Origin: Diplocarpon mali
Taxonomy: Eukaryota > Ascomycota > Leotiomycetes > Helotiales > Drepanopezizaceae
Direction of reading: 5' to 3'
Length of the DNA: 22,370 nucleotides
Assembly (NCBI GenBank): GCA_024741835.1
Contig: JAENRP010000502.1
Span: 1,378-23,747, forward strand
The translations under genes were made by a program, and so were the position numbers. Positions 1 through 11,427 of this stretch are shown here, piece after piece. Within the stretch, counting starts at the first letter, position 1; every line of letters starts with the position of its first letter. The notes under the pieces were generated by a model. It was not told the origin of the DNA and did not search any database. It saw only the letters and a list, made by a program, of their open reading frames with translations.

Positions 1-3
1 TTT

Positions 4-28
4 TACTTATAGACCAGGCCTAGGAGTT
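4..28. repeat. 25-bp palindrome copy 1
   Basis: Right arm GGCCTAGGAGTT, left arm eroded (TACTTATAGACC). Lies near the uncertain end of gene B; reading frame not assignable. Confidence 0.75.
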
Positions 29-305
29 AGAAAACGAAATTAGTAAAATAAACAAATAGGCTATAGAATTATAAAAATAATTAAAAATAGAACTAACTTA
101 AGTATTAGTTTTCCTTAGTTCTCTTTAAAGGATAGGGAGAACTATTACTAAATAATACTCTCTTTGCCAAACGACTACTTCTTCTTATAATATTACTATT
201 AATATCCGATGAGATAGGTCTTAGTATAGCAAGGGCCTTAGTAGTTTAGGCAGATGCTAGTATACTTTAGCGGCTTCTATTAATAGAAAGAGAGACTTAT
301 ATAAT

Positions 306-333
306 ATTATTATTATTATTATTATTATTATTA
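306..333. repeat. TTA microsatellite (poly-Asn in gene B)
   Basis: A run of about nine TTA units. On the minus strand after the frameshift it reads as poly-Asn within the low-complexity C-terminal region of gene B. Confidence 0.8.
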
Positions 334-419
334 TCCTTAAAGGAATTATTAGTAATAGAGGAAGGAGAGGCAGGAGATTCTATAGATACTACTTCCTTAG
401 CCTTACCCTTTGCTAGATC

Positions 420-444
420 AAGTTACGGACCAGGCCTAGGAGTT
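420..444. repeat. 25-bp palindrome copy 2, in gene B
   Basis: Right arm GGCCTAGGAGTT. After the A7 shift it reads ITPRPGP on the minus strand (major frame). Aligns with copy 6 in gene A. Confidence 0.75.
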
Positions 445-466
445 ATATCAAGTGTCTTTATATAAG

Positions 467-473
467 TTTTTTT
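467..473 (-). other. Frameshift at an A7 run in gene B
   Basis: Upstream codons (3568 to 1264) are in one register; the palindrome at 420-444 and the following KGKAKEVV-like sequence are in another. The switch fits a one-base change at this homopolymer (seven T on the plus strand). Confidence 0.55.
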
Positions 474-1240
474 ATACTATACTTCTTAAATAGAATTGTC
501 TTATTAATCATATTATCAGCTTTAATATTATCTTCTATATCTTTAGTCTTTATTTAAGACTTATTACTATATAACTATAGCTCTAGTTATTAAACTAGCT
601 TTTAGGTATTAGTAAAATCTTTAAAAAGTTCTTATTTATACTTCTTTAGATATACTATTAGCTAAGATATATCTTTTGCAAATAAATCCTTTATAGTTAT
701 TACTACTAATAGATTGTTCTATAATCTTCTACTTATAAGGGCCTTTGATAATAGACCACCTTTCGTTATACTAAGGGTTATATAGAACTTTGCAAAAGAT
801 TCTCTTACTATGCCTTATCTTAATAATTAAGGCTTCTTTATATTAATAGAATTGATAAGGAAATCTTTTAAATCAGCTCTATTCTTAAGCGTATTATTAT
901 TAATAACTTTTATATAATTATTATTAATAGTAAGAAAACCACCCTTCCTAGGCTCTCTATTAGAATCCAGGTTAATAAAAGTGCCTTATCTTATAAATAT
1001 AGAAAATAGAGTAGTCTTATTAAAGATATACTCCTTTAGAATTATTCTATCCTTAGTATTTAATTCTTTCTATTAAGCTGCGCTTTATACTAGGTTTAGC
1101 AAGATCTACTAAGAGTTTTTAAAATAATAGGATATAAGTATAAATGACTTATAAGACTTTTCTTATATAGTAAATTCCTTAATCGATTATTTAATAGTAG
1201 GAATTATATAATAGTTAATAGTTCTACTATTAAGAGAATT

Positions 1241-1265
1241 GACCTGCGAACTAGGCCTAGGAGTC
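1241..1265. repeat. 25-bp palindrome copy 3, in gene B
   Basis: Reads LTPRPSSQV on the minus strand in the gene frame. Aligns with copy 7 in gene A. Confidence 0.85.
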
Positions 1266-2470
1266 AATCTTACAAATCTTATATTAGTATCAATCTTAGT
1301 AGAAATAATTCGCAAATAGTAGTTAATGCTTATAAACTATATAGGCTTAGGATATACTACTAATTTATATAAAGAATTATAATAAGTTAATAGAATACTA
1401 AGATATAGACTATAGTATATCCTTAAGGTCTATTATATCAAGCTATAAGTTATATTATAAAAGAAGGCGGAAGGGGGGCTTAGCTTCTTATCTAAGGTCT
1501 GAAAATGGTATTAGTATATTTCTAGCTCTTCTTATACTATTATTAAAAATGAACTTTTTTTACAATTGCTATAACTATGCGTACGCATAGTACTTAAAAA
1601 GGCATAACTTAATAACTTAGGCATATTTAAGAAACCTTTAGTATAAAGTAATATTAGGGTATTTTTAGTTAGTATAGTCTTATACTAAGCAGGGGTCCAA
1701 GCGATATTATAAAACAATTTAAAGGCCTTAGGTGCTACTTTGAACTTAAAGAAACCTAATAATATATCTTTCTTAATTTAATTAGCCATTCTATTACTAG
1801 TAGCTATAATTGTATAGTTTCTAAGGTATAATAAGAATAGAGTTAGGTTAAGTGTAATGCAAAATTTATATATATTAAAGGAAACTTGCTTATTAGTTAG
1901 AGATACTATTATCAGCTTATAATATTATATATATTATCATTTATATAAAGTATAAAATTTTTCGAAATTGAAGTCTTTAAATATCCTTATTACAAATTTG
2001 CTTAATTGCGTCTTTATCTCTAGTATTACTGCAATCTTAAATCTATTGCTATATTAAAGTATTATCTTAATATTAAGGGAAACTTTATAGCATTTTATAG
2101 ATATAATTATTATGCTATTTTCTAGCTTTTCTTTAAGGATATAGTAGTCGCCTTTCGATTTCTTATACTTAATAAAGAAATATATAATATTATCTATAGA
2201 AAATTAGTCTTATTATAGCTTTATGATTTATTTAATAGCTCTTGCTATTGCTTCCTATGCTAGTAAAACTTCTCCTCGGCCTTCCTTCTTTAAATGTTTC
2301 ATTATTGACTTATAAAATTTAAGAATAAACTTTTATAAGTCCTTAGGGAAAGATTGTATAATATCCGCGATATCCTTTTTAGTATTATTAAAAATTTCCA
2401 AGATATTAGTAATAGTACTCCCTTCTTTATTTGATAAATCTTCTTTTAAGTCTATAATATTATGTACGCT

Positions 2471-2495
2471 AACCTATGGGCTAGGCCTGCGATTT
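2471..2495. repeat. 25-bp palindrome copy 4, in gene B
   Basis: Degenerate arms; reads NRRPSP, a stop, then V in the gene frame. No counterpart seen in gene A. Confidence 0.65.
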
Positions 2496-2656
2496 AATTT
2501 ATTTGCTACTAATGTTTGAGGTATTTAGGGCACTTCTAGGGATGGTGATTCAAACTCGTCTAAGTCGGAAGATAGGTAGTTGGGCTGGTGTTCTACTTAA
2601 GCTTTAGGTATTATAGGCACTTCTTACTTAGAGGCCTTATTATTATATGTTAATTC

Positions 2657-2681
2657 GACTTGTAGGCTAGGCCTACGAGTC
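2657..2681. repeat. 25-bp palindrome copy 5, in gene B
   Basis: Arms GACTTGTAGGCT and GGCCTACGAGTC around A. Reads LTRRPSLQV in frame. Aligns with copy 8 in gene A. Confidence 0.85.
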
Positions 2682-3568
2682 AAATTTTCCTTATTAGTTA
2701 GTTCTGCTAGAAGTGGTAACATTTTCTAGGCGGTAGGAACTATAAACTCCTATCTCTCTATCTTATTATTAAAGTAGTTTATAGTATACTTAATAAGATA
2801 GATCATCTTTTCTTTTATAATAAGTAAATTGTATTAGGACTATTATAGGCTGAGGGTATTTAAAATTGTCTGATCTAGGAGGGCTAAATTATTATATTAT
2901 ATAGGATCGTCTTTCATAGTCTAAATAGTAGAGTATATAATAGTGCTTAAGAACCCTATAAATTTTCTACTTTTCATATTATTGCCTTAGAGTTTCTTTA
3001 TACCTTTTTAAATAGTGAAGTGATTTAATACTTATATGGCCTTTGCTATAGGTTAGTATATCTTAAAAATTCTGCCTAGTCTTTGTAAGGTGTTATTAGC
3101 AGTAATATCGCTTATAAAGTAGGTCCAGAAGAGTATACTATAGGTGCTACTTATAAACTGTAATAATCTCTTTATACACTTATTCTTTTTATCCCGGTTT
3201 TTTCGAAATAAATCAACTAATGTAAAATAACTTTAATACTCTTATAAAAACTTTTCACAATTAATCCCTTTTACCTTAAGCTTACTCTTAAGGAAATCAT
3301 CAAAGCCTAGGAATCCCTCTTCAATTATGGAGATTCTCTAGTTAAGCATATTAATAGATGAGTTTAGGAATACTTGCTATTCTATTTCACTTAATGTTCT
3401 ATAAGTGGTTATAATATCTTTTAATAATCGAAGAGATTTGCTATCCTATAAGAATCCACCCTTTAATATTAGTTTATTATTAGCGGTATTTATTGACTTG
3501 CTGCCTGAGGTAATAACTGATATGCTTTTCTTAGGTATAGCTTTTTTATTTAAGCTTAATAGTACTAT

Positions 3569-4051
3569 AATGAATTAGTTAGCAAAAGGGTAGCTTTAAA
3601 TAAAGAGATAATTATTTAAGAAAGATTAATAATATAAGAGGCCTATATTAGAAAAGATTGATAATAGAAAGATAATAGTAGTAGTGCTAGTATTATAAGT
3701 CTAGTAGGGTTATAGAAAAAGTAAAAAAAGGTAAAATCGTAGTGCAAGGAGAGGCTTATTTATAGAGTTTGGATTCGCGCTAGTGTACAAAGGAAAAGTA
3801 GGCATAAAGAGGCTAGAAGTAGGAATAAAAGTAGGGTATAACGCATACAAGGACCTATAATTAGTAAATGATAATTATTAAAGGTAAGGACGATATTTCA
3901 AAGGTAAGTATTAGAAAGTTATATATAAAGGGAATAATTAAAGAATAAATTATATAAAGAGTAAAGTAAATAAAGAATATATATAGAATAGAATAATAGG
4001 TTAAGAATAAAGAGGTATAGGTATATAGAAAGTAGATAATCTTAAAAAAAT
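3569..4051. other. Intergenic spacer between genes A and B
   Basis: About 480 bases separate the stop of gene A from the inferred start of gene B. The stretch holds purine-rich A+T sequence and no long conserved frame. On the minus strand a CTATAAATAAG motif (plus 3756-3766) lies roughly 190 bases upstream of the inferred gene B start and could be a TATA box. A short hydrophobic frame at 3861-4055 is low-complexity and not convincing as a gene. Confidence 0.45.
3756..3766 (-). promoter_or_regulatory. Possible TATA box of gene B
   Basis: The minus strand reads CTATAAATAAG, about 190 bases upstream of the inferred start of gene B. In so A+T-rich a sequence this could be chance. Confidence 0.2.
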
Positions 4052-4303
4052 TCAACTTCTAATTCGCAATCTCTTCAAATGGTTTTCAAAGGGGGGGTAG
4101 ACTCGATTCTCTAAGCTTAAGTCGACTTAATTATCAATTCTATTATCACTTTAGAGTCTTCTTCTTTTATATTAGTTCTTATTTCTCGGCGATTTCTCAG
4201 CTTTAGGGACCTCTCTTAAAGGATCTTCTATTAATACCCTTAGATTTAGTGACTAAGGTTTATCTGAACTATCTCGTAGGCTTAAGCTAGCTAAGTCTAA
4301 CCT

Positions 4304-4328
4304 TACTTATAGGCCAGGCTTGCGAGTC
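4304..4328. repeat. 25-bp palindrome copy 6, in gene A
   Basis: Reads LTRKPGL, a stop, then V in the gene frame. Counterpart of copy 2. Confidence 0.85.
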
Positions 4329-5188
4329 AGTTTTAGCGTTTCTAAGCTTAAGGGTAAAAACAGGAGATTAGTTCCCAAATTAGGGTCTAATACTATACTA
4401 GTGTTTTAGTTTATCTCTTTTCCGAATTTTCTTATAATAATACCTTTATCAATTAGTATATTAAGCTTTCAAATAGCATTTACTTTATTATACTATCCCT
4501 AAGACTTGAATCTATAAAGAAGCGATTTAGTATTTATAATATTCGTCTAAGCTTTAATAAGGGCATTAAAGAGCTTCTAATTATATTCTATAAAGTAGAT
4601 TTTCAATTTGTCTTTATTAAAAAGAAATAACTCCTATACTTTAATTATAACCAATAGATCTATCTAAGAGCGTTAATCAATAATAGCTTTAAAGAGGCTA
4701 CTATAGTTCTTAAGATAAAAAGCTGCCTTAAAAGGTATAGTAATTCTACTTATATTAATCTATTAAAGTATTAGAGGTTGCTTTAAAGCAAAGATTGAAA
4801 AGATAAAATCGGAGATTCAAGTCTTATTTTCTAAAGTATTCTTATTATAGATAGCTATATAGTTATTATAAAAGGCTATAAAACCACTAGTCTTATAAGA
4901 ATTGTCCGAAAGCATTTTAAAAAGGTATTCCTATTTTATTATTATTATAATTGGATTGCTATTATTAGTAATAGGTCGTAAGATCTCCTTTTACTTTAAT
5001 TTTACAATTATTTAAGCTAGTTGAGATTTTGATCTAAGTGCTTAAGAAGTCTATCGACTTATCTTCTTTGCAAATAGAATAAGTTTTACATTCGACTAAG
5101 AGCCGACCTACCTATTAAGGCTTCTAAAAGCTGGCCCTTATCCAATCAGTAGGATTTAATAATCTAAGACTTACTTTCTAATAAAATT

Positions 5189-5213
5189 GACTTATAGGCT
5201 AAGACCGCAAGTA
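5189..5213. repeat. 25-bp palindrome copy 7, in gene A
   Basis: Heavily eroded; reads FTCGLSL, a stop, then V in the gene frame. Counterpart of copy 3. Confidence 0.7.
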
Positions 5214-6574
5214 AAAATCGGAATTTCTTTATTAATAGCATTTATATTTCTCTTTATTAAAACGATTTAATTATAAAGATTAAGGCCAATCAATTAAAGA
5301 GGTTCGAGGTAGGCCATAAGCTAATAGGTTCCTCTACTTCTCGCTATTATAGCTAAGAGGTAGAGTCTATAGTACATTTGAAGGACTTATTAAGTAAGAT
5401 TGAATATTATATTATAAAGAAAATAAGAAGGTATAAAGGTTATACTATCTATAAAGCGGAAGTGATAAAGATATATCTTTACTTCTTATCTTATAATAAA
5501 GAGGAATATACTTATAAAAGTACTATTATTAGTAGTAAAATTGTTAGTTAAAAAGCGGCATTTAAAGGGTTTAAGCATTATAATTAACCTTTCTTCCTTT
5601 ATTTCCTCCTACTATTTATTACTTAATAATATCGATAAGAAGGAATTGTTCTATTTAATTAGCTCTAACGCTTTTAAAGCTTTAAGATCAGCTTTGAATT
5701 TTATAGCACTTAAAGATGCCTCTATTATTAATAGGTTGGATTTGCGTATTCTTAAAGAGATAAAGAATTAATTATTAAAGTAGATTAGAAAAAGATCGAT
5801 ATCTTTTATTATATAAAGAAGTTCAAAGTATTTAATAGTTTTATTAATATTAAAGCCTTTATAATTAAGACTATAGTAAACCGAAAGAGAGCAAATATAA
5901 AGGTCGCAAAGTCTTCTCCCTTCGATTCTTACGCTAAGAAGATACTATCAAAAGCGAGTTTTTATTATAAAGGATACTTAAATATTATATCGTTCTTTAA
6001 GCTTAAGGTTAAGAATAACCAATTAAGGCATATTACTATAATTACAAATATCTTAATCAATAGATTCCTTTTCGCATTCTCTTTCTTATAAGATAAAATA
6101 GTCTCGCTTAGCATTTAAGAGACTAGGTTTTTAACTTTTATAATTATTAAAGAATTAAACAATATTCGTAAGGGCGAATTCGTCTAAGGTAAGCTATTAA
6201 ATCTATTTAATAGCTCTTTTAGTTATTTCTAAAGCAATAGGAATAGGGTCTTCCTTTATATTATCGTTTTTAAAGCAGTTATATATAGATATAAAGAAGT
6301 TAAGAACTAGCTCTTTTAAATTATTGAAGAAGGAGTCTAAATAGGTGCGCAATCCTTTGGTTTTAAATTGCAAATTAGCTAAGGTAGCTATTAAACAATC
6401 TATCCTTTTTAAAGGTTAAGCTAAAATTAGTTGTTTAGCTAAAGGAGAGTCCTTTAAAGATTTTAAAAATTCTAAAGAGGCTGCGCTAAGCGTTTGGGCA
6501 ATTTATTTAATATTAGTCTTTAGAATTATTTTAATAAAAGGCAAGTTAGGTCCAGTTTTAAAATTCTCGTTTCT

Positions 6575-6599
6575 AACTCCTAGTCTAGGACCGCGAGTC
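6575..6599. repeat. 25-bp palindrome copy 8, in gene A
   Basis: Reads LTRGPRLGV in the gene frame. Counterpart of copy 5. Confidence 0.85.
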
Positions 6600-7423
6600 A
6601 AATCATATAGTTTAGCACTTATTATATCTTTAAGCTAAAAGGCGAATTTCAAAGTAGGCTTAACTATAAATAACTAATTCCCTTCTTTATTATTAAAGAA
6701 ATCTTATTTAAATCCTAGTATAGGAGTCCAGTTCTCTTTTAAAATAAGCAAATTATAAGCAAAAGCGCAAAGCCTTAATATATTAATAATAGTACTATTA
6801 GGTAAGGTAATATCTATAGCTTAATTTGATCTTTTTATAGACTTATTAACTGCTATAAATATTATATTAAATAGGCCTATAAATCTGCGACCGCGAATTC
6901 GATTGCCTTAGAATTTTACTACTCCTTTTTAAATAATAAAGAAATTGAGAATCTGAATAGCTTTAGTAATAGGAGTATTTTCCTTAAGAATTTTTAATAA
7001 TACTTATCTTTTATTATTAGAATCAATATTTGTTAAGAAGCATAAACGAAATAAGAGTCCTCTTTTATTAGTGGCTAAATTATCCAATTGTCGAATAGAT
7101 TCTTTTCTTTTATCTTAATCCGTTTTAAAAGTATTGGCTAAGGTTATATATTAATCTGCATTAGCTAAGAATTCCTCTTTAAAGATTCCCTTTAGTTTTA
7201 ATTCTTTAATTAAGAAGTCGTCAAATTAGAGAATTCTAAGGGCCACTTAAGTTAAAAGGTTATTAATAGCATTTGCGTAAGCTAAAAGGAGTTTTTATTA
7301 CTCTATATCTCCTAAGGCTGCATAGGTCGATTTAAAGCTCTTTAATAATGCAATAGCTTTACTATCCTAAGAGAAGTTTATAACTAGTATTTATTTATCT
7401 CCTATTATAGTAGATAAAGCCAT

Positions 7424-7740
7424 TTATAAATTCTTTAAAGGCATATTACTTATAAAAGATAGGGAGTATAAATAAGAGAGTTTAATAGGATATAAGAATT
7501 AAAAGAGCATATAAGCTATAATAGGTTTACTATAAATATATATAAAGGAAATTGGACTTTTTTTTATTATTTAAAGAAAGTAATAAGAATACTATAATTA
7601 AAGGCTAATATTAAGAATATAAAATAAGTCAAAGCAGGCAAGAATTTAAAGTGATCCTAAAAGATCTATATCTTAAATAATAAAGGAAGCAACCTTACCG
7701 AAAATGTAAAAATAAAGATTAAAGAAAGGTAAGACAATTA
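7424..7740. other. Spacer between gene A start and the Gypsy-1 pol end
   Basis: This A+T-rich stretch should hold the 3' LTR of Gypsy-1 if that element were complete. I found no copy of the terminal sequence seen at 15248 (TGTGACATATATC on the minus strand) and no polypurine tract followed by TG. It may instead be the promoter region of gene A: several TATA-like strings occur on the minus strand around 7530-7560. Confidence 0.35.
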
Positions 7741-7838
7741 ATAGGCTAAGAAATTGTTTAATATTCCTATTTGCATTCTTTGGATATTTTAAGAATAATA
7801 ACTTAAGGTTGCAATTAATTAGGTATTTTAATATTCTT

Positions 7839-7863
7839 TACTTATAGGACCGGCTTATAAGTT
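7839..7863. repeat. 25-bp palindrome copy 9, Gypsy-1 pol C-terminus
   Basis: Reads LTYKPVL, a stop, then V in the pol frame (major frame). Confidence 0.75.
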
Positions 7864-8834
7864 AAGTTGGAAAAATCTTAGTCTTTATCTAAGGGTTTAA
7901 AGTTGCTTATATTGCTATCAGTTCTTATAAAAGATTCGGAGGTTATATCAATTTCTAATTCGTCTTCTAAAGGGAATAAGGTTTGATCGCATTAATAAAA
8001 GCGCTTTAATTAGTTGGCTATAAAGGTTCCTTTAATATTAACTCTATTAAGTTCCTAAAGAGAATAGTATCCCTTTTCTTTCTACTTAAACTTAACCTTA
8101 AATAGACTAAGCTATTAATAGTTAAGTTTAGTATCTACTAATATATTAATACTTTTTATAATATTATAGACTAGGATAAGATCATCTTTTCAAATAAGAT
8201 GCGTTTTAAGTACTTTAGAAGCAGCCTATGCTTCCTTAGCTTTTTCCTAATATTATTTCTTTTGCAAAATGATTTCCTTTATATTTATATTTTAAAGCTT
8301 AAGTTATTAGTATTTTATTATAAGCAAATTAGAATAGTTCTAAATTTGATTATAGTCGAATAATCTTTAAATAGGCTATCGGGATTTAAAAGGGAGCTAT
8401 ACTTCTCTACTATAAATAAGGAAAAATAGTATAACTCTAGTCGGTTTATAAATTGTCATTTAATAAGTAAAGAGTATTTTATAAAAGTATTTTATCTAAT
8501 TCTTAAATCCTCTATAAGTAACTTTAAATAGCCTATTAAGAATATCGCGATATCTTTACTCTACTACTCTATTAGCTTTTAAGTTATATACTGAGATTTG
8601 AACCTATTTAATGCCATATTTTCGCAAAAAAGCTTTAACTACTCTTTTATTTTCAAGGCCCTTATTAATAGTTAATCTACTAAAAAGTCTATAGCAATAG
8701 ACTACGTCTTCTTAAAGGAACTTTATAATAGATTCAGAATTAGCAGATCTTAAAAGTCGTCCTTTAGGCCATCCTAATAAGTCTTCCTTTACTAAAATAA
8801 AATATATAATCCTATTTTCAATTATTAGTACTTA

Positions 8835-10621
8835 TATAATATTAAGACTGACTTTATAAAAAAGGCCTAATAGCTAGGTTAGGAATAAGGGATTCTCTTT
8901 ATAATTAGGTTTTCGTTTCTAATAAAAGATATAACTTTTCATAAAAGCTTTACAGTCTTTAAAAGAACCCTTTTAAAAGAATTTCCTTAAGAGTTAGTAG
9001 TAAGTAGACTTAGCTCCTTAGTGGCTAGTTTCCTTATAAATATCTTAGATAGCTTTAGCCCTTAGTTTTTCATTATCTAAGTAGAGTTATATAAGATATA
9101 AGTTATCGCTTCTTTTAAATAATCGTTTTCCTTATATTAGATAAATTAAAGCTTTAGCTTTGAATTTCTGAAAATCCTTAAAAGTAACTATCTTTAGTTA
9201 TTTAAGTATAATTAAAAATTTCGCAATTTCTTTAAAGTCACTTAAGTAGTCAAGTAATAAAATTCTCTTATTTAACTCGCAAGCTAGGACTATAAGTCGA
9301 GTCCCTTTAAGGCAATATATTAATAGATAATTAACTTCGTTTTCTACCTACTTATTAATATCTATTTTATCTTCTTTAATTAAATTAAAGGGGTAGGGAT
9401 AAGTTCTTTTTAAAAGGCTATTAGTAATACTATTTTTCGTCCTTAGAATATATTTAACTTTAAAGTCCATTAGTCTTATTTAAGCAATCCATTTTATTAG
9501 TAAAGCTCTTAATAGATTGCTTATAGTTTTATTCAATTATTCTACTAGTACTTTAGTATTAGTTTCGAAGATAAAGTAAGTGCTATAAAGGTTGCTTCTT
9601 ATCTTTTTCATCGCCTTTAAAGCGCTTTTATATTCTTACTTAATAATATTATACTTTATTTCTACTAGATTCTAAAGACCACTTTTAAAGCAAGCTAGAT
9701 ATCTTTTCTATTAGCTATTAGCTTGCTAAAGGATAGTACCCTATTTGATTAAGCTTGCATTAACTATTAGTATAATTGGCCTAGCATCGGCTTTATAATC
9801 TATTTTGATTAGATATAGCACTTTAAGTAACGCTTGCTTTAGTTGTTTTATAACCTCTATTTAAGGTTCCTCCTATTAAAACTTAGCCCCTTTCTAAAAT
9901 AAGGAGTAAATAGGTACTGCCTTTTTAATAAAATCCTTGATTTATATATAATAGTATACTATAATATTAATAAACGCGCGAGCTTCTGCTATATTATTAT
10001 ACCTCTTCTATTTATCGATTTTAAGTACTTTAGCCCTTTAAGGACTTTAGCTATTAGAATCTATAATAAAACTAATAATTTCTATTAATAGGAGATAGTA
10101 TTATAACTTTGGGCCAACTATTGCTCTTGCCCTTTCGAATTATATAAGCACCTAGTCCAGGTTTTAAATATGTTCTATTATAAATTATTATATATTAAGG
10201 AGAACTTCTTTATAGTTATAGAATAATCTTAATCCTTTTACTCTTATATTATCTATATAAGGGAGCGTAATATTAAGTATATAATCTATTAGTATTTTAT
10301 AGATTACTTAAATAAATTAAGCGATCGAATTTATAGCCTCTTAAGGTAATCTTATTATCTAAAGTAGCTTAAGAGGAGTTTAAATTACTATTATATCTTT
10401 TGATTTAATATTAAGAATAAATTAGTTATATTTAAAGAAGAAGTTAATAAGAGAGCTATAGGTTAATCCTATAAATTCATTTAAGAATTCATTTATATTC
10501 AAAGGAATATTAGCGTCTTTAATAGTTACTCGGTTTATCTTTACTACTACTATTATTAGTCTGTAAGTTCCCTTCTCTTTCTTAGTAATTAAGAACTATT
10601 TATTCTTATAAGGGCTATTAT
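8835..10621 (-). repeat. Left arm of large inverted repeat (Gypsy-1 RT to integrase)
   Basis: This stretch matches the reverse complement of 16378-18175 nearly end to end. Differences are mostly C/T and G/A exchanges, as expected when RIP hits two copies independently. The match ends exactly where Copia LTR termini begin on the other copy. Confidence 0.85.
9274..9298. repeat. 25-bp palindrome copy 10, Gypsy-1 integrase N-part
   Basis: Read in the second frame (RLIVLACEL). Same site as copy 15 in Gypsy-2. Confidence 0.85.
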
Positions 10622-11240
10622 AGAACTTAAGAATACCTTGCTTTAGCTTATCCTTTAATATTTCGATTACCTTTTCTTAAAGAGCTTTAAAGACTTCGAA
10701 TGTTTTCTCTTACTAAGCTTTATAGGGTATTGTCTTAATCTTAATATAAGGCGTGACTTCTTTTCGAATCTGGCCTAGTTCCGTTTAGTCAAAAGCTAAG
10801 GCGTCCTTTTAATTTATTAAAGTTTTATAAAGTAGTTTGCGTTTTTACTTTATTAAGTTATCTTTAATTTTTAGTATATTAAAACGTTCTTTTATTAGCT
10901 AATATCTAATAGGTTTATTAGAAAATCTGCCTATAATAAACTTATCGAATTTGCCACCTAGCTTTAGAGGTCGAAGCTTCTTATCTTATTTAAACTAATC
11001 ATCTAAGCCGCTAGGCTTTAAGCTATTAGAGATTCCCTAATCTACTAGTTATACTTTATCGGCCTTGCTTTTATATATAGTTCAAATATTAACTAGTACT
11101 ATACTTCTCTACTTCTTTCCTTTTTTATTAAATCTTATAAAATGGTTCGAATTTTCCTTTTTAAAAATAAATAAAAGATTTTCTAAATCGTTAATTTAAA
11201 GTAGATAGATAGAAATATTATTAGTAATTTTATTGTTTTT

Positions 11241-11265
11241 CACTTATAGGTCCGGTTTATAAATA
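11241..11265. repeat. 25-bp palindrome copy 11, Gypsy-1 pol N-part
   Basis: Reads IYKPDL, a stop, then V in the pol frame (major frame); both arms C-to-T eroded. Confidence 0.7.
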
Positions 11266-11402
11266 GTTTTTAGGTTTTTTAAAATAATTGGTAAATTATT
11301 AAAATTTATAAAACGAACTCTCTTTTCTACCTTATTTTTCTTTTTTCTTAATTATTAAGCTAATAAAACGCCGATTATACTATTCTTTAAAATTCCAAAT
11401 TT

Positions 11403-11427
11403 AACTCTTAGTCTAAGACCGCAAGTT
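11403..11427. repeat. 25-bp palindrome copy 12, Gypsy-1 pol N-part
   Basis: Reads LTCGLRLRV in the pol frame, exactly 54 codons from copy 11. Confidence 0.75.

Larger units (their letters stand above)
1..3568 (-). pseudogene. Gene B: RIP-mutated large unknown protein, paralogue of gene A
   Basis: I do not recognise this family. One minus-strand frame runs from about 3568 to about 470, broken only by scattered TAA/TAG that sit at apparent Gln or Trp positions. It then shifts by one frame at a seven-A run (plus 467-473) and continues to near the window edge. No ATG is left; the start is placed at an ATA (3566-3568) that follows an in-frame stop. The N-terminal third aligns with gene A (shared QDSK-like, GFDDFL/QFDDFL, KGI-K and RKFIGF/RRFIGL blocks), as do a middle block and a block around 1020-640. 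Four 25-bp palindromes lie inside the reading frame. The C-terminus has a poly-Asn run and a basic stretch RRSSRLAKR (plus 161-190) that could be a nuclear signal. I see no RT, integrase, transposase or recombinase motif. The true stop is uncertain and may lie beyond base 1. Confidence 0.6.
4052..7423 (-). pseudogene. Gene A: RIP-mutated unknown protein of 1124 codons
   Basis: Not recognised. From the ATG at 7421-7423 (protein begins MALSTIIGDK) a single minus-strand frame reaches a TGA at 4052-4054, 1124 codons with no net frameshift. Dozens of internal TAA/TAG occur, nearly all interpretable as former CAA, CAG or TGG, so the gene is dead by substitution and not by indels. Gene B is clearly homologous over the N-terminus, a middle block near 5300 and a block around 4960-4590, at low identity. 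Three palindromes lie in the same reading frame at codons about 276, 738 and 1033, each with a counterpart in gene B. The C-terminus carries a basic KRRR cluster (plus 4155-4170), compatible with nuclear targeting. RIP normally needs a repeated copy, so this was probably a multicopy family, either part of an unclassified mobile element or a duplicated host gene. Function unknown. Confidence 0.65.

Noticed and set aside
3861..4055. Minus-strand 64-codon hydrophobic frame between genes A and B
   Set aside because: It starts at TTG, is almost entirely Ile/Tyr/Phe/Leu as random A+T sequence gives, and has no counterpart elsewhere.
5541..5771. Plus-strand 76-codon open frame
   Set aside because: It lies antisense to the continuous frame of gene A, where the conserved reading is on the minus strand.
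6711..6730. Short CCTAGTATAGGAGT string resembling a palindrome with a deletion
   Set aside because: The aligned gene B segment has the same length without the motif, so no insertion is indicated.
6876..6900. Palindrome-like CTGCGACCGCGAATTC string
   Set aside because: It encodes the GRRFIGL block shared with gene B, which has no palindrome there, so it is ordinary coding sequence.
10146..10165. CACCTAGTCCAGGTTTTAAA resembling a half palindrome
   Set aside because: It is the conserved RT segment EHIQNLD-VLI, also present in Gypsy-2 without arms.
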